Source: an uncultured Acidimicrobiales bacterium (GTDB taxonomy: Bacteria; Actinomycetota; Acidimicrobiia; Acidimicrobiales; CALAML01). From it: DNA of 64,000 nucleotides. The notes beneath the pieces were generated by a model. The model saw only the letters and a list, made by a program, of their open reading frames with translations. It was not told the DNA's origin and did no database searches. Location of the stretch: NCBI GenBank assembly GCA_937925845.1, contig CALAML010000011.1, positions 1 to 64,000 on the forward strand, given 5' to 3'. Position numbers and translations under genes: made by a program. Shown one piece after another: positions 8,240-17,906 of this stretch; the stretch's first letter is position 1; every line of letters starts with the position of its first letter.

Positions 8240-9433
8240 ATGTTGGCCCTTCAGGTTGAGCGATCCGAACTGCGCTACGCCATGGCCGCGGTGTCTTCGC
8301 GGTTGCGGCCCGGCGCTGGAGCCCGAGTGGGTCCACTCAACCTGGTCGACACCGATCCACCGGAACTTCCGGGCGACGACTGGGTTCACGTGTGGCCCCG
8401 TCTCACCGGTATCTGCGGATCAGATCTGGCCACGGTCGAAGGCCGCTCGTCGAGGTACTTCGAACCGTACGTGAGCTTCCCCTTCACCCCCGGCCACGAG
8501 GTGGTGGGCGAGCTGGCCGATGGCCAGCGGGTGGTGATCGAACCGGTACTGGGCCATGAGGCTCGAGGATTTGAACCGCCGTTCCCGGGAGCGGCACCCG
8601 GCGATGGCGACGACTACCGCCACCTGGTCGGTGGCCCCCTCGAACCCGGCATCCAAACCGGCTTCTGCGCCAGCACCGGAGGCGGCTGGTCGACCCAAAT
8701 GGTGGCCCATCACTCACAGCTCCACCGGATCGACGACTCCATCAGCGACGAAGCGGCGGTGCTGATCGAACCGGTCGCCGGTGGCGTGCACGCCGCTCTG
8801 AAAGGCCGCATCAACGACACCGACGTGGTTGCCGTGCTCGGGGCGGGCACCATGGGCCTGGTCACCGTCGCCGCGGTACGCCAGCTCTGCCCACCCAAAA
8901 CCCTGATCGTTGGCGCCCGCTATCCGGTTCAACGTCGTTTCGCCCAGAGCCTCGGCGCCGACCTCGTCGTCGCCCCTGACGAACTGGCGCGAGCGGTACG
9001 CCGAGCCACCGGCTCCTTCGCCATCGGGTCGGCCCTATCGGGCGGAGCCGATGTTGTGATCGACGCCGTCGGCTCCTCAAGCTCGATCGAGGCGGCGATC
9101 GGCATGTGCCGGCCCCGCGGTCGGGTCGTGCTTTTGGGCATGCCCGGAGCGGTATCACTCGACCTCACCGCCCTCTGGCACCGCGAAACCGAGTTGGTTG
9201 GCGCCTACACCTACGGCACCGAGACCACGCCGTCGGGCGACACCAGCACCAGCTTCGCCCTGGCTCAGCAGATGCTCACCAACGGCGACATCGGCGAGCT
9301 GGTCAGCGCCACCTACCCCCTCAAGCGCTACGCCGACGCCATCGCCCACGCCAGCCAAGCGGGCGGCCGGGGCGCAATAAAGGTGGCCTTCGATCTGCGG
9401 GATGAGCCCAATCGAGGTCTGCCCAAGGCCTGA
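8240..9433 (+). CDS. Zinc-type alcohol dehydrogenase (MDR family)
   Basis: GICGSDLATVEG, PFTPGHEVVGEL, VLGAGTMGLVTVAAVRQL. Confidence 0.88.
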   Translation: MLALQVERSELRYAMAAVSSRLRPGAGARVGPLNLVDTDPPELPGDDWVHVWPRLTGICGSDLATVEGRSSRYFEPYVSFPFTPGHEVVGELADGQRVVIEPVLGHEARGFEPPFPGAAPGDGDDYRHLVGGPLEPGIQTGFCASTGGGWSTQMVAHHSQLHRIDDSISDEAAVLIEPVAGGVHAALKGRINDTDVVAVLGAGTMGLVTVAAVRQLCPPKTLIVGARYPVQRRFAQSLGADLVVAPDELARAVRRATGSFAIGSALSGGADVVIDAVGSSSSIEAAIGMCRPRGRVVLLGMPGAVSLDLTALWHRETELVGAYTYGTETTPSGDTSTSFALAQQMLTNGDIGELVSATYPLKRYADAIAHASQAGGRGAIKVAFDLRDEPNRGLPKA

Positions 9434-9471
9434 CGGCCCCAAGTGGAGTATCCCAACGCCACCGCACCCCG

Positions 9472-11031
9472 TTAGGTAAGCAGCAATGCGGCGACCACGC
9501 CGATTACCGCTGCAGCTGTCGCCAACACCACCTGGCCCCGCCAGCCGGCGACCATACTGTCGGGTGCCCGCCGACTGGCACCCACCGGCATCAGACCGCC
9601 ACTACCGGCCCTTGCGTTCAGCTGAACCAACAGCACACCGGCGATAGCGCTGATCGCCACCTTGACGAGGTAGCTACGACCCAAGCCGGTCGAAAGGAGA
9701 TCGCCGAGACCGTCGAGTCGATCCACCAAAGCCACCACACCGGAAAGGGCGAGAACGATCAAGGCCCCACCGGCCATGCGGGCAGCCGACACCATCACCA
9801 GGCCACGCCGCAGCGAACGACCCTTGTCGATGCGCAAGCCACAAACACTCAGCAAGGCCACCCCAACCCCGAGCCACAGCGCCGCCGCCACCTGATGGGC
9901 GGCCAGGGCCAGGTAGGCCAGCGGCCCCCGACTCGACCCGTCCGACGAACTCAGCACCACCATCGAAATCAGCAAGAGTACCGACCCGACAATGGCCACC
10001 GGCACCCGCACCACGTGTAATCGCACCGCATCGCGCGGCGCCAGACTTCGGGGATCGACCCCAGGCTCCAGGAAACTGGTGTCGACCACCGGGTCGATCG
10101 GCTTGGCTGCCTCATAGCTGCCCAACGCCAGGATCAGGCCGCCGAAAGCTCGAAGCACCAGCGCAAAACCGGAAGCGGAAGCCAAGACGTCGGTGAGCAC
10201 ATCCCAATCCAAAGCGGCGCCCACCCGAGCACCGGACCGTACGGACAAGACCAGGATTTCCACCAGCGACACAACGATCAAGAGCAGTCCGAGCCGCCGC
10301 AGCATGATGACCAGCCGGCGCATCTCATCCAGCCCGCCTCGCTGGGCCACCGCCAGAAACACAAAGACGCCCACGGCACTGGCGGCCAATAGCCAGCCAA
10401 GGAAACGGGCGATCGCGGTGACGCCACCATAGGAACGGGTCGGTTCGTCAGCACGGTCGGGAGCTGGAACGGTCGGGGTGACTTCGGGCTGCTGGGGATC
10501 GAACGCAAACGAGGTGAGACCGCTGGCGGTGATATCGCCGTCGCTACGGACCTCCCAGCTCACCTGGTACTCGCCCGCAGCCAGCTCGGACAGGATCAGG
10601 AGTCGCACCGTGGTCCGGGCATTGTCGACGGTGATTCGCACCGGCACTTCCGCACCGGTTGCATCATTCAACGTCGACCCGCTCAACAGCGCGAGGACCG
10701 GCTCGGAGAACTCCAGGCGAACCTCTACGGGCGCGACAGAAACCGTTGTGTTATCCGCCGGTTCAACCTCAAGTAGCTCCGGCGCCTCCGCCTGGGCTGC
10801 GGCGGCCACCGGACCGAGTGTCTTTTGCAGCCACCCCATCGGTGTGCTGGTGGCCCGGAGAGACGCGGCAGGACCCACCATCGTGGGTCCCGTCAGCGAC
10901 ATGGCCAAGGCCACGAGGACCACCAGGGCGATGGTGAAATTCAGCAGTTGCGTTCGACGAAACAGGTGGCCCAGCCTCCAATCCGTCGAGGGTCCGGTCG
11001 GCCGACAGCCTACTCGGCACCCCCGCGCCAC
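9472..11031 (-). CDS. CopC/CopD-domain copper transport or resistance protein
   Basis: CopC-like EVEPADNTTVSVAPVEVRLEFSEPV... followed by multi-TM CopD-like region. Confidence 0.82.
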   Translation of the reverse strand: MARGCRVGCRPTGPSTDWRLGHLFRRTQLLNFTIALVVLVALAMSLTGPTMVGPAASLRATSTPMGWLQKTLGPVAAAAQAEAPELLEVEPADNTTVSVAPVEVRLEFSEPVLALLSGSTLNDATGAEVPVRITVDNARTTVRLLILSELAAGEYQVSWEVRSDGDITASGLTSFAFDPQQPEVTPTVPAPDRADEPTRSYGGVTAIARFLGWLLAASAVGVFVFLAVAQRGGLDEMRRLVIMLRRLGLLLIVVSLVEILVLSVRSGARVGAALDWDVLTDVLASASGFALVLRAFGGLILALGSYEAAKPIDPVVDTSFLEPGVDPRSLAPRDAVRLHVVRVPVAIVGSVLLLISMVVLSSSDGSSRGPLAYLALAAHQVAAALWLGVGVALLSVCGLRIDKGRSLRRGLVMVSAARMAGGALIVLALSGVVALVDRLDGLGDLLSTGLGRSYLVKVAISAIAGVLLVQLNARAGSGGLMPVGASRRAPDSMVAGWRGQVVLATAAAVIGVVAALLLT

Positions 11032-11266
11032 TTCATTTCCGGACCACGTGGTCGGCGGCGAGAACAGGCTCAGGTCGGGCCAGAAATCGTCCGATACCTA
11101 CAGGTGACAGGAGTGAATCTCGTTCATCTTCATACACGAGCTGTTGGGCATTTCCGGACGCCTTCGCCGGTTGAGCGCCCTCACACCACAAACCTGGATG
11201 CAAACAGTTGCTGAACAACGGCGGCCCGAACTCGCGAACCGTCCCCCACCCCGTAGGATTGACCGT

Positions 11267-11827
11267 ATGAAACGTCCCCTCCAAGCCGCCGCTCTTGCGG
11301 TGGCGCTCTTTACCGCCAGCTGCGGCGGTGGCTCCGGCAGTTCTGAATCGTCGTCGGCCGATGGCCAAACGCCGACCGCACCGGTGGAGGAGGCGGCACC
11401 CGATGAAGCCACCGCAGACTCTCCGCTCACCTTCACCGCAGCAACCGTTGGTGGCGGCCAAATCGACGCCAACTCCCTAGCCGGCCAAGACGTGGTGCTC
11501 TGGTTCTGGGCCCCCTGGTGAGGAACCTGTCGAGCGGAAGCCCCTGCGGTCGCAGAGGTTGCAGAAACACTGGGTGACGACGTCACCATCATCGGCGTAG
11601 GCGGAAAAGGCAGCTCAGCTGGCGACTACACCGACTTCGTTGAGTCCGGCGGAGCCACCAACATTGAGCACGCCATCGACGAGACCGGCGATATCTGGAA
11701 CAGCTTCAACATCACCAGTCAGCCGGCCTGGGTCTTTGTCAACGACGATGGCAAGGTCGAAACCAACATTGGTGCGCTGGGCGAATCGGCGCTCCTTGAC
11801 CGGATCGACAAGCTCAAGAACATCTAG
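11267..11827 (+). CDS. Selenocysteine-containing DsbE/Mpt53/TlpA-like thioredoxin lipoprotein, paralog 2 (in-frame TGA 11519-11521 read as Sec)
   Basis: Lipobox LFTASC; WFWAPW-[TGA]-GTCRAEAPAVAEVAETLGDDVTIIGVGG...TSQPAWVFVNDDG...DKLKNI-TAG; about half-identical to 5949..7079 across the thioredoxin domain. Confidence 0.88.
11540..11559 (+). promoter_or_regulatory. Putative bacterial SECIS hairpin
   Basis: GCC-C-CUGC-GGUC-GCAG-A-GGU, loop at the identical offset from the TGA as in paralog 1; 22-nt identical block gaagcccctgcggtcgcagagg. Confidence 0.72.
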
Positions 11828-11892
11828 TGCCGCCGGTTCTGGCTCTGGGGTGCCACTGACCCACCCCAGAGCCACCCGGGTAGACTTCAAGA

Positions 11893-12456
11893 GTGAAGAC
11901 CGAGTCCCCCCGGGCCCAACTCGACGCGTTGGGCGACTACATCCGCACCCAGCGAAAAAACGCCGAACTGTCGCTGCGTGAGCTGGCGGAGAAGACAGGC
12001 GTTTCCAACCCGTATCTGAGCCAACTCGAGCGAGGCCTGCACGAACCATCGATGCGGGTCCTGTCGGCGATCGCCGATGCGCTGGAGGTGTCGATCGAGA
12101 CACTGCTGCGAAGCGCAGGACTGCTCCGAGGCGACGACGGCGACCTGGATGGCCCCCCGGCCACGGCGGCGGCGATTGCCGCCGACCGGCTCCTCACCGA
12201 CGACCAACGGGCCGCCCTGTTGGCGGTGTACCAGAGCTACGTCGAGGGCAACCGAGCCAGCGGGGTACTCGACGACGATGTCGACAATGTCGACGATGTG
12301 GACGACGCCGAGGATGGCGATGACCAAGAGTCTTCAGATGACGATGAGGATGAGGCTCACGTCGCAACCAAGGCCGATGGCGAGCCACCGGTGAAGACGC
12401 CAAAGAAGAAGTCGGGCAAGGCAAAGGCCACAAACGCCAAGAAAAAGAGCGCGTAG
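11893..12456 (+). CDS. XRE-family HTH regulator with acidic then lysine-rich tail
   Basis: LRELAEKTGVSNPYLSQLERGLHEPSMRVLSAIADALEVSIETLL; tail DDDVDNVDDVDD...KTPKKKSGKAKATNAKKKSA. Confidence 0.88.
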   Translation: MKTESPRAQLDALGDYIRTQRKNAELSLRELAEKTGVSNPYLSQLERGLHEPSMRVLSAIADALEVSIETLLRSAGLLRGDDGDLDGPPATAAAIAADRLLTDDQRAALLAVYQSYVEGNRASGVLDDDVDNVDDVDDAEDGDDQESSDDDEDEAHVATKADGEPPVKTPKKKSGKAKATNAKKKSA

Positions 12457-12531
12457 AGCCCCGATAGAGGTTCGACCGGCCGCCGTTTCGCTTTCGGACC
12501 GGCCCAAGCCCCGACAAACCCGACCAATCTC

Positions 12532-12584
12532 AAGATTTGTGACGCCGCACGCGCCAAAACCGGCGCGCCAGGCGTCACAGAACT
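12532..12584 (+). repeat. Palindromic dispersed element, copy A
   Basis: TGTGACGCC gca CGCGCC-AAAACC-GGCGCG cca GGCGTCACA; matches copies at 25240, 41801, 59577. Confidence 0.85.
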
Positions 12585-12609
12585 AGGAGGCTCCTGGCGA
12601 GTCCGCGAG

Positions 12610-12640
12610 AAACCCGGCCCCTCGGAGAGGAACCGGGTTT
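12610..12640 (-). terminator. Terminator-like hairpin between convergent genes
   Basis: AAACCCGG (12610-12617) / CCGGGTTT (12633-12640). Confidence 0.5.
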
Positions 12641-12688
12641 GTTGCTACGGGAGCGACAGGTCTCCCGTGACTAGAAGGTGCTGAAGGA

Positions 12689-13399
12689 TCAGGCGCTCTT
12701 CTTGGCAGCTGCCTTCTTTGCAGTGGTCTTGCGAGCCGTGGTCTTCTTGGCCGCAGCCTTGGTGGTCTTTTTGGCCGCAGCCTTTTTGGTGGTGGTCTTC
12801 TTGGCCGCAGCCTTCTTGGTGGTCTTGGCCTTGGTGGAGGCCTTCTTGGCGGTGGTCTTGGCACCGCTCTTGGCCTTGGCCGGCGTAGCCTTGGCGCTCT
12901 TGGCCTTGGCCGAAGCCTTCTTGGCTGTGGTCTTGGCCGCCGGGGTGCCACCAACCAGCTTCGAAGCCAAGCGATGCTGAGCATCAAGTACCGAGCGGGC
13001 CGCACCGAAGCTCTCGTCGACAACCTCAGCCGGGCTGGGAAGCTCGATGGCCGGAAGGCGGTCGGCGGGGACAAGGCCAACGATGCGGGTCCAACTGTCG
13101 TTGATGGTCTCCGAGACCTTCGAGAGGTTCTTGTTCACCGGCTCGGGCACGGCGTCGAGGGCCGAGTCGACGGTGGTGCTGAGCAGCTTCTGCGCATCCT
13201 CAAGGACGGCGGCTACCTCTTCGGTGATCTTGTTGAAGTTCTCAACGAGGGGCTCGGGGATCGAGTCGACCAGCTCTTCGAGCTGGGTCTGAAGGGTCTC
13301 GAGGCGGTTAACCAGCACTGCGGGGAGCACGTCTTTGACGTCGCTCATGGCGTCATCAACTTCGTCCTGGATTCGGTCGAGAATATCGGCGGGGGCCAT
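12689..13399 (-). CDS. HBHA/phasin-like coiled protein with histone H1-like lysine/alanine tail
   Basis: N-terminal MAPADILDRIQDEVDDAMSDVKDVLPAVLVNRLETLQTQLEELVDSIPE; C-terminal repeated AKKTTAKKAAAKK; the longer ORF start at 13564 looks spurious. Confidence 0.72.
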   Translation of the reverse strand: MAPADILDRIQDEVDDAMSDVKDVLPAVLVNRLETLQTQLEELVDSIPEPLVENFNKITEEVAAVLEDAQKLLSTTVDSALDAVPEPVNKNLSKVSETINDSWTRIVGLVPADRLPAIELPSPAEVVDESFGAARSVLDAQHRLASKLVGGTPAAKTTAKKASAKAKSAKATPAKAKSGAKTTAKKASTKAKTTKKAAAKKTTTKKAAAKKTTKAAAKKTTARKTTAKKAAAKKSA

Positions 13400-13636
13400 C
13401 TGGGATCCTTTGGTTTTGGGGGTCTTGGAAGTGGTGTTGGAGATCTGATTGCTTCTTTGCAGTGCTAAGTAAACCAAGCATTGCGAGATTTGCCAAGCCT
13501 TTGTGACCAGAATCACACCCGGTAGCAGCAGCAACCCGGCGGTCGGCGTTGCCTTCCACGGCAATTCTTGACAGACTTAGTCGACTTTATGAACCCCGGA
13601 AAACCGCGGGTTTCAGCCTGCTCAGGGAGAACAGCC

Positions 13637-14269
13637 ATGGCCATCCGCTTGGGAGACACCGCCCCGGACTTCACCGCCGACACCACCGAAGGCACCATCA
13701 CCTTCCACGAATGGAAGCGGGACAGCTGGGCGGTTCTTTTTTCGCACCCGGCCGACTACACACCGGTGTGCACCACCGAGCTGGGCCAGGTCGCCAAAAG
13801 CAAGGCCGACTTCGACGCCCGGGGCGTGAAAGTGATCGGGCTTTCGGTCGACTCCGTTGAAGACCACCAGGGCTGGAGCGCCGATATCGCCGACACCCAG
13901 GGCATCGCACCCAACTTCCCCATGATCGCCGATCCCGACCGCACCGTGGCCGAGCTCTACGACATGATCCACCCGAACGCCGACAACACCCTCACCGTTC
14001 GGTCGGTCTTTGTGGTCGCCCCCGACAACACGGTGAAGCTCACCCTCACCTACCCGGCCAGCACCGGCCGCAACTTCGACGAGATCCTCCGAGTGATCGA
14101 CTCACTCCAGCTAACGGCCAACCACAAGGTGGCCACCCCCGCCAACTGGACCAGCGGCGACAACGTCATCATCGTCCCGGCCCTGTCAGACGAAGAGGCG
14201 AACGAGAAGTTCCCAAATGGCTGGGATGAACAGCGCCCCTACCTCCGGGTCGTCGCCCAACCGAGCTAG
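13637..14269 (+). CDS. 1-Cys peroxiredoxin (Prx6 type)
   Basis: MAIRLGDTAPDFTADTTEG...LFSHPADYTPVCTTELG; Cys codon is TGC/TGT-type, not TGA. Confidence 0.93.
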   Translation: MAIRLGDTAPDFTADTTEGTITFHEWKRDSWAVLFSHPADYTPVCTTELGQVAKSKADFDARGVKVIGLSVDSVEDHQGWSADIADTQGIAPNFPMIADPDRTVAELYDMIHPNADNTLTVRSVFVVAPDNTVKLTLTYPASTGRNFDEILRVIDSLQLTANHKVATPANWTSGDNVIIVPALSDEEANEKFPNGWDEQRPYLRVVAQPS

Positions 14270-14282
14270 TCTCCCAGACTGC

Positions 14283-17200
14283 TCAGGTGATGGCGGCCAG
14301 GAGATCGATCCAACCCTGGCCCGTGGCGCCGATATCGGCGAAGTGACCCCGGGCCTCCGACTCGGCCGCGCCCGACCCCTCAAGGCTCATCAGGGTGAGG
14401 GCCCGCGCCGCGCCCAGGCGCGAGATCGCCTTCGACACCACATCGCCGGTGCTGGCCACCTCATCCTTTGAGTTGGCAAAGGCCTCGATGGCATCAGCCA
14501 CCTCACCGCGGGACGCCCGCACCAAACCGGTAACCATCCAGGCCAGCGAACGATCGGAGTAGGTGGCCATCGCCTCACCGCGGGCCGCCGCCGCAGTGGC
14601 CAGCGCCCGCTCGTGGTCGCCCTCCATCGCGGCGAGCAGCGCACTCAGCGCAGAAGCAAAGGGATCCAGTGCGTCGCCGGAGTTGTACTTGGCCAGCAGT
14701 TCGGCCGCGGCCTCAGGGCGATCCTCCATCATCGACAGCAGCGCCAGATGCAGCGTCGCCTCGCGGTCACCCAGACCCAAGGGTTCGATCTCGCCCTCCT
14801 CATCGGGCAGATACTTCCGGGCCAGGTCGACCTCACCCAGATAGGCGGCCGAGGAGAAGGACCCGGCGGTGATGGCCCGGACAAACATCGACCGGTCGCT
14901 CGATTCCAGATACTGATCAAACACCCGGAAGCCACCGTCGACCTGACCCGACATCACCAACGCCCGGCCCAAACAAGCGGCGGCCTGGAGCCGACCCTGC
15001 AACACGTCGGTATCACCGAACCCGTCGAGTGCAGCCTGGGCCTCAACGACCGCATCCTGGGTGCGGCCCTGCCACAACGCGATCAGCGACCGCAACGTTC
15101 GCATCATCCCTGCGGCCCACGTGTCCCCTCGAGTTGAAGCCTGTGTCCCAACCTCGGCGGCGATGGCTTCGGCCTCCACAAAACGACCCTGCTGGAACCA
15201 AAGGAACGCCCGAAGCCCCTCGGCCCAGGCCAGACCCATGGCGTCGTTCAGACCGGTGAACTTCTCCACCGACGCATCGATGCGCTCTTCAGCCACGGCC
15301 AACTGGCCCCGGTTCAAGGCGATCCAGGCCAGGTTCTGCAGGGCCCAGGCACCGCCGCGCTCGTCGCCGATGTCGGCAAAGAGATCAAGCGAACGAGTCA
15401 CCTCACGCTCGGCTTCAACCATCTCATCGAGGAAGAGGTGAGCTAGACCCATCTCCCGCAGAGCGCTGGCAGCCCGCTCGTTCTCCCCCAAACTCCGGAA
15501 CGAGTCGAGCGCCCGCCCCAGGAGATCCACCGCCTCGTGATAGTCGCCCTGACGGGTCAGCAGCTCACCGAGGGCCCGATCGGCCTCCGCCATCAGCAAC
15601 GCATCGTCGGTATCGGCGGCCAACCCCCGAGCCTCGCCCAACACCTCGGTGCCGGTCTCAAACTCACCCAAGCCCGACAACGACTGGCCGTATCCCAACA
15701 ACAACGTGGCCCGCCCCGGGTGCTCAGAAGCAGCCAGGGCCAAAGCCCGGCGATGCACCGCCTCAGACACCGCGTAGTGGCCATCGTTATTTGCTCGCCG
15801 ACCAGCCTCGGTCAACCACTCAATGGCCTGAGCCTTTGCATCGACCGGGATGAAGCCAGCCGACCCCAGCTCACGGGCCAATTCAGCGGCGGTGGCCAGA
15901 TGGTGAGCGATGACATCGATGAAATCACCGCGACCGTCGACATCGGCCGAGCCCGCAGTGCTGTCGCCGGCTAGATGCTTGGCGATGCCGAAGTGGCGTG
16001 ACGCCCGGTCGGCCTTGGTGAGGGTGTTGTAAGTGACCTCGCGCATCATGTCGTTCCGGAACGCCCAGCGATCCGGAGTAGGCAGCGTGACCATCTCCTT
16101 GGCCACGAGCACCTTGAGCGCCTCGTCGACATCGCCGGAGCGGCCCAGGGCTTGGGCCATGGTGCTCAGGCCGACGATCACCCCACGACTGCCAAAGACC
16201 GAGGCATCCTGAAGCACCGCCTTTACCTCAGGGGCCAGCGCATCGATGCGGGCCGACAACAGGCCCCGAAGGGTGTCGGGCAAGCCCGGACGCGGCGCCG
16301 CACCCATCGCCGGCGCCTCCAAATCAACCTCGGGACCATCGTCGAGGAGGGTGATCAGCTCCTCAAGGAAGAACGGGTTGCCGCCACTGCGATCGATCAG
16401 CACCCGGGCCATCGCCGGATCAACATCCGGAGCCAGATGGTCCAGAAGTTCCTGAGCGGCATCCTCACCGAGCGGATCCAGGTTCAACACCACCGTGTTG
16501 TGACGCCCTGACTTGGGCTGCCAACGCTCCTCGATCGAAGCCCGGGCGGTGCAAAGGTAGACGACCGGCGACCGACCCAGGCGGCCGATCAATTCGTCGA
16601 GATAGTCCAACACCACATCGTCGGCCCAGTGCAGATCGGCGATACGGATCAGCAGGGGCTGGCGACGGGTTTGGGCCCGCTGAATGTGGGCTGCAGCCCG
16701 AACCGCCTCATCACGGGCCCTGGTGGTATCGACCCGCTCGGCCTCCAGACCGAGCAGCCGGAACAACCCCTGGCTCACGTCGACAACATGGGCCTCTTCC
16801 GTACCAGCGGGGAGCGAACGCCGGGCGCCATCGAGAATCCGGCTGCGAATCTCTTCCGGGGTGGTTTCGTCATCGATGCGGAAGCCTTCGCGCAACAGCT
16901 CGGCGATCGGCCACCACACGTTGGCCTCGCCGTAGGGAACACAGCGCGCCCCCAAGGTGACGGCGTCGTGTTCCTCGGCCGCGGCCCCAAGCACCTCCTG
17001 CACCAGACGGGTCTTTCCAAGACCGGCATCACCAACAACCAGGATGAACGCGGGACGGCGGGTTTCGATGGCTGCGCTCACCGTCGCCGCCAGCATCCGG
17101 AACTCCGGCTCCCGACCAACCAATGGCGTGGTCGGGCGATCCGGTCGGTAGCCGGGTGGCAACAAGGCCTCCTGAGCCACCCAGGTCTCCACGGATTCGT

Positions 17201-17795
17201 CTCTGCCCTTCACCTGGGCGATCTCCGAAGGCTGGTAGGAGATCACCCGCTCGGTGGCGGCGTGGGTTGCGGGCCCCACCACCACCCTGCCGGGCTCGGC
17301 CAGCTCCTGGAGCCGACTGGCGGTGTTTACGACGTCGCCCATGGCGGTGTAGTCACCATCGGCGGCGATGGCGCCCACCAACACCTCGCCGGTGTTCACG
17401 CCGATCCGCATCCGCAGATCAACACCGTTCTCACGGGCCTGCTCGGCCATGGTCTGCTGCATTCGCAGCGCGGCCCGCACCGCCCGCTCCGCATCATTTT
17501 CATGGGCCACCGGAGCGCCAAAAAGGGCCACGATGCCATCGCCGACCACCTTGTCGACCCGGCCACCAAAGGCAACGATGTCTTCGGCCAACCGGCCAAA
17601 GCAGCGATCGACCGTGCGCTTCACCGTCTCGGGATCAAGGTTCTCCGACATGGCGGTGAAGCCGACCAGGTCTCCAAAGAGAACCGTAGCCACCCGCCGC
17701 TCGTCGGCCCCGCGGGTCAGGCCAGCCCCACATTCCGAACAAAAGCGCGCCCCTTCTGTTGTTGGGGCGGCGCAGGACGGACAGGTCACACTCAC
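14283..17795 (-). CDS. Adenylate/guanylate cyclase domain + AAA ATPase + TPR-like protein with N-terminal zinc ribbon
   Basis: CPSCAAPTTEGARFCSECGAGL; RRVATVLFGDLVGFTAMSE; VVGDAGLGKTRLVQEV Walker A; long helical repeats. GTG start at 17795 proposed (ORF extends to 17888). Confidence 0.88.
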   Translation of the reverse strand: MSVTCPSCAAPTTEGARFCSECGAGLTRGADERRVATVLFGDLVGFTAMSENLDPETVKRTVDRCFGRLAEDIVAFGGRVDKVVGDGIVALFGAPVAHENDAERAVRAALRMQQTMAEQARENGVDLRMRIGVNTGEVLVGAIAADGDYTAMGDVVNTASRLQELAEPGRVVVGPATHAATERVISYQPSEIAQVKGRDESVETWVAQEALLPPGYRPDRPTTPLVGREPEFRMLAATVSAAIETRRPAFILVVGDAGLGKTRLVQEVLGAAAEEHDAVTLGARCVPYGEANVWWPIAELLREGFRIDDETTPEEIRSRILDGARRSLPAGTEEAHVVDVSQGLFRLLGLEAERVDTTRARDEAVRAAAHIQRAQTRRQPLLIRIADLHWADDVVLDYLDELIGRLGRSPVVYLCTARASIEERWQPKSGRHNTVVLNLDPLGEDAAQELLDHLAPDVDPAMARVLIDRSGGNPFFLEELITLLDDGPEVDLEAPAMGAAPRPGLPDTLRGLLSARIDALAPEVKAVLQDASVFGSRGVIVGLSTMAQALGRSGDVDEALKVLVAKEMVTLPTPDRWAFRNDMMREVTYNTLTKADRASRHFGIAKHLAGDSTAGSADVDGRGDFIDVIAHHLATAAELARELGSAGFIPVDAKAQAIEWLTEAGRRANNDGHYAVSEAVHRRALALAASEHPGRATLLLGYGQSLSGLGEFETGTEVLGEARGLAADTDDALLMAEADRALGELLTRQGDYHEAVDLLGRALDSFRSLGENERAASALREMGLAHLFLDEMVEAEREVTRSLDLFADIGDERGGAWALQNLAWIALNRGQLAVAEERIDASVEKFTGLNDAMGLAWAEGLRAFLWFQQGRFVEAEAIAAEVGTQASTRGDTWAAGMMRTLRSLIALWQGRTQDAVVEAQAALDGFGDTDVLQGRLQAAACLGRALVMSGQVDGGFRVFDQYLESSDRSMFVRAITAGSFSSAAYLGEVDLARKYLPDEEGEIEPLGLGDREATLHLALLSMMEDRPEAAAELLAKYNSGDALDPFASALSALLAAMEGDHERALATAAAARGEAMATYSDRSLAWMVTGLVRASRGEVADAIEAFANSKDEVASTGDVVSKAISRLGAARALTLMSLEGSGAAESEARGHFADIGATGQGWIDLLAAIT

Positions 17796-17906
17796 ACGAT
17801 AGGCGGTAACGAAAGCTGTCGGCCGACCCGAACCCATGCCGCAAACTTCACCCACCCCTGAGCCACACTGGGGCTGATACGTCGTCAACTACCAGGGTGG
17901 GTCGGC

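Noticed and set aside
13637-14269. Peroxiredoxin as a third selenoprotein
   Set aside because: The peroxidatic residue is an ordinary Cys (TPVCTTELG); no in-frame TGA.
16629-17861. 410-aa plus-strand ORF
   Set aside because: Antisense shadow of the cyclase/AAA gene; atypical composition.
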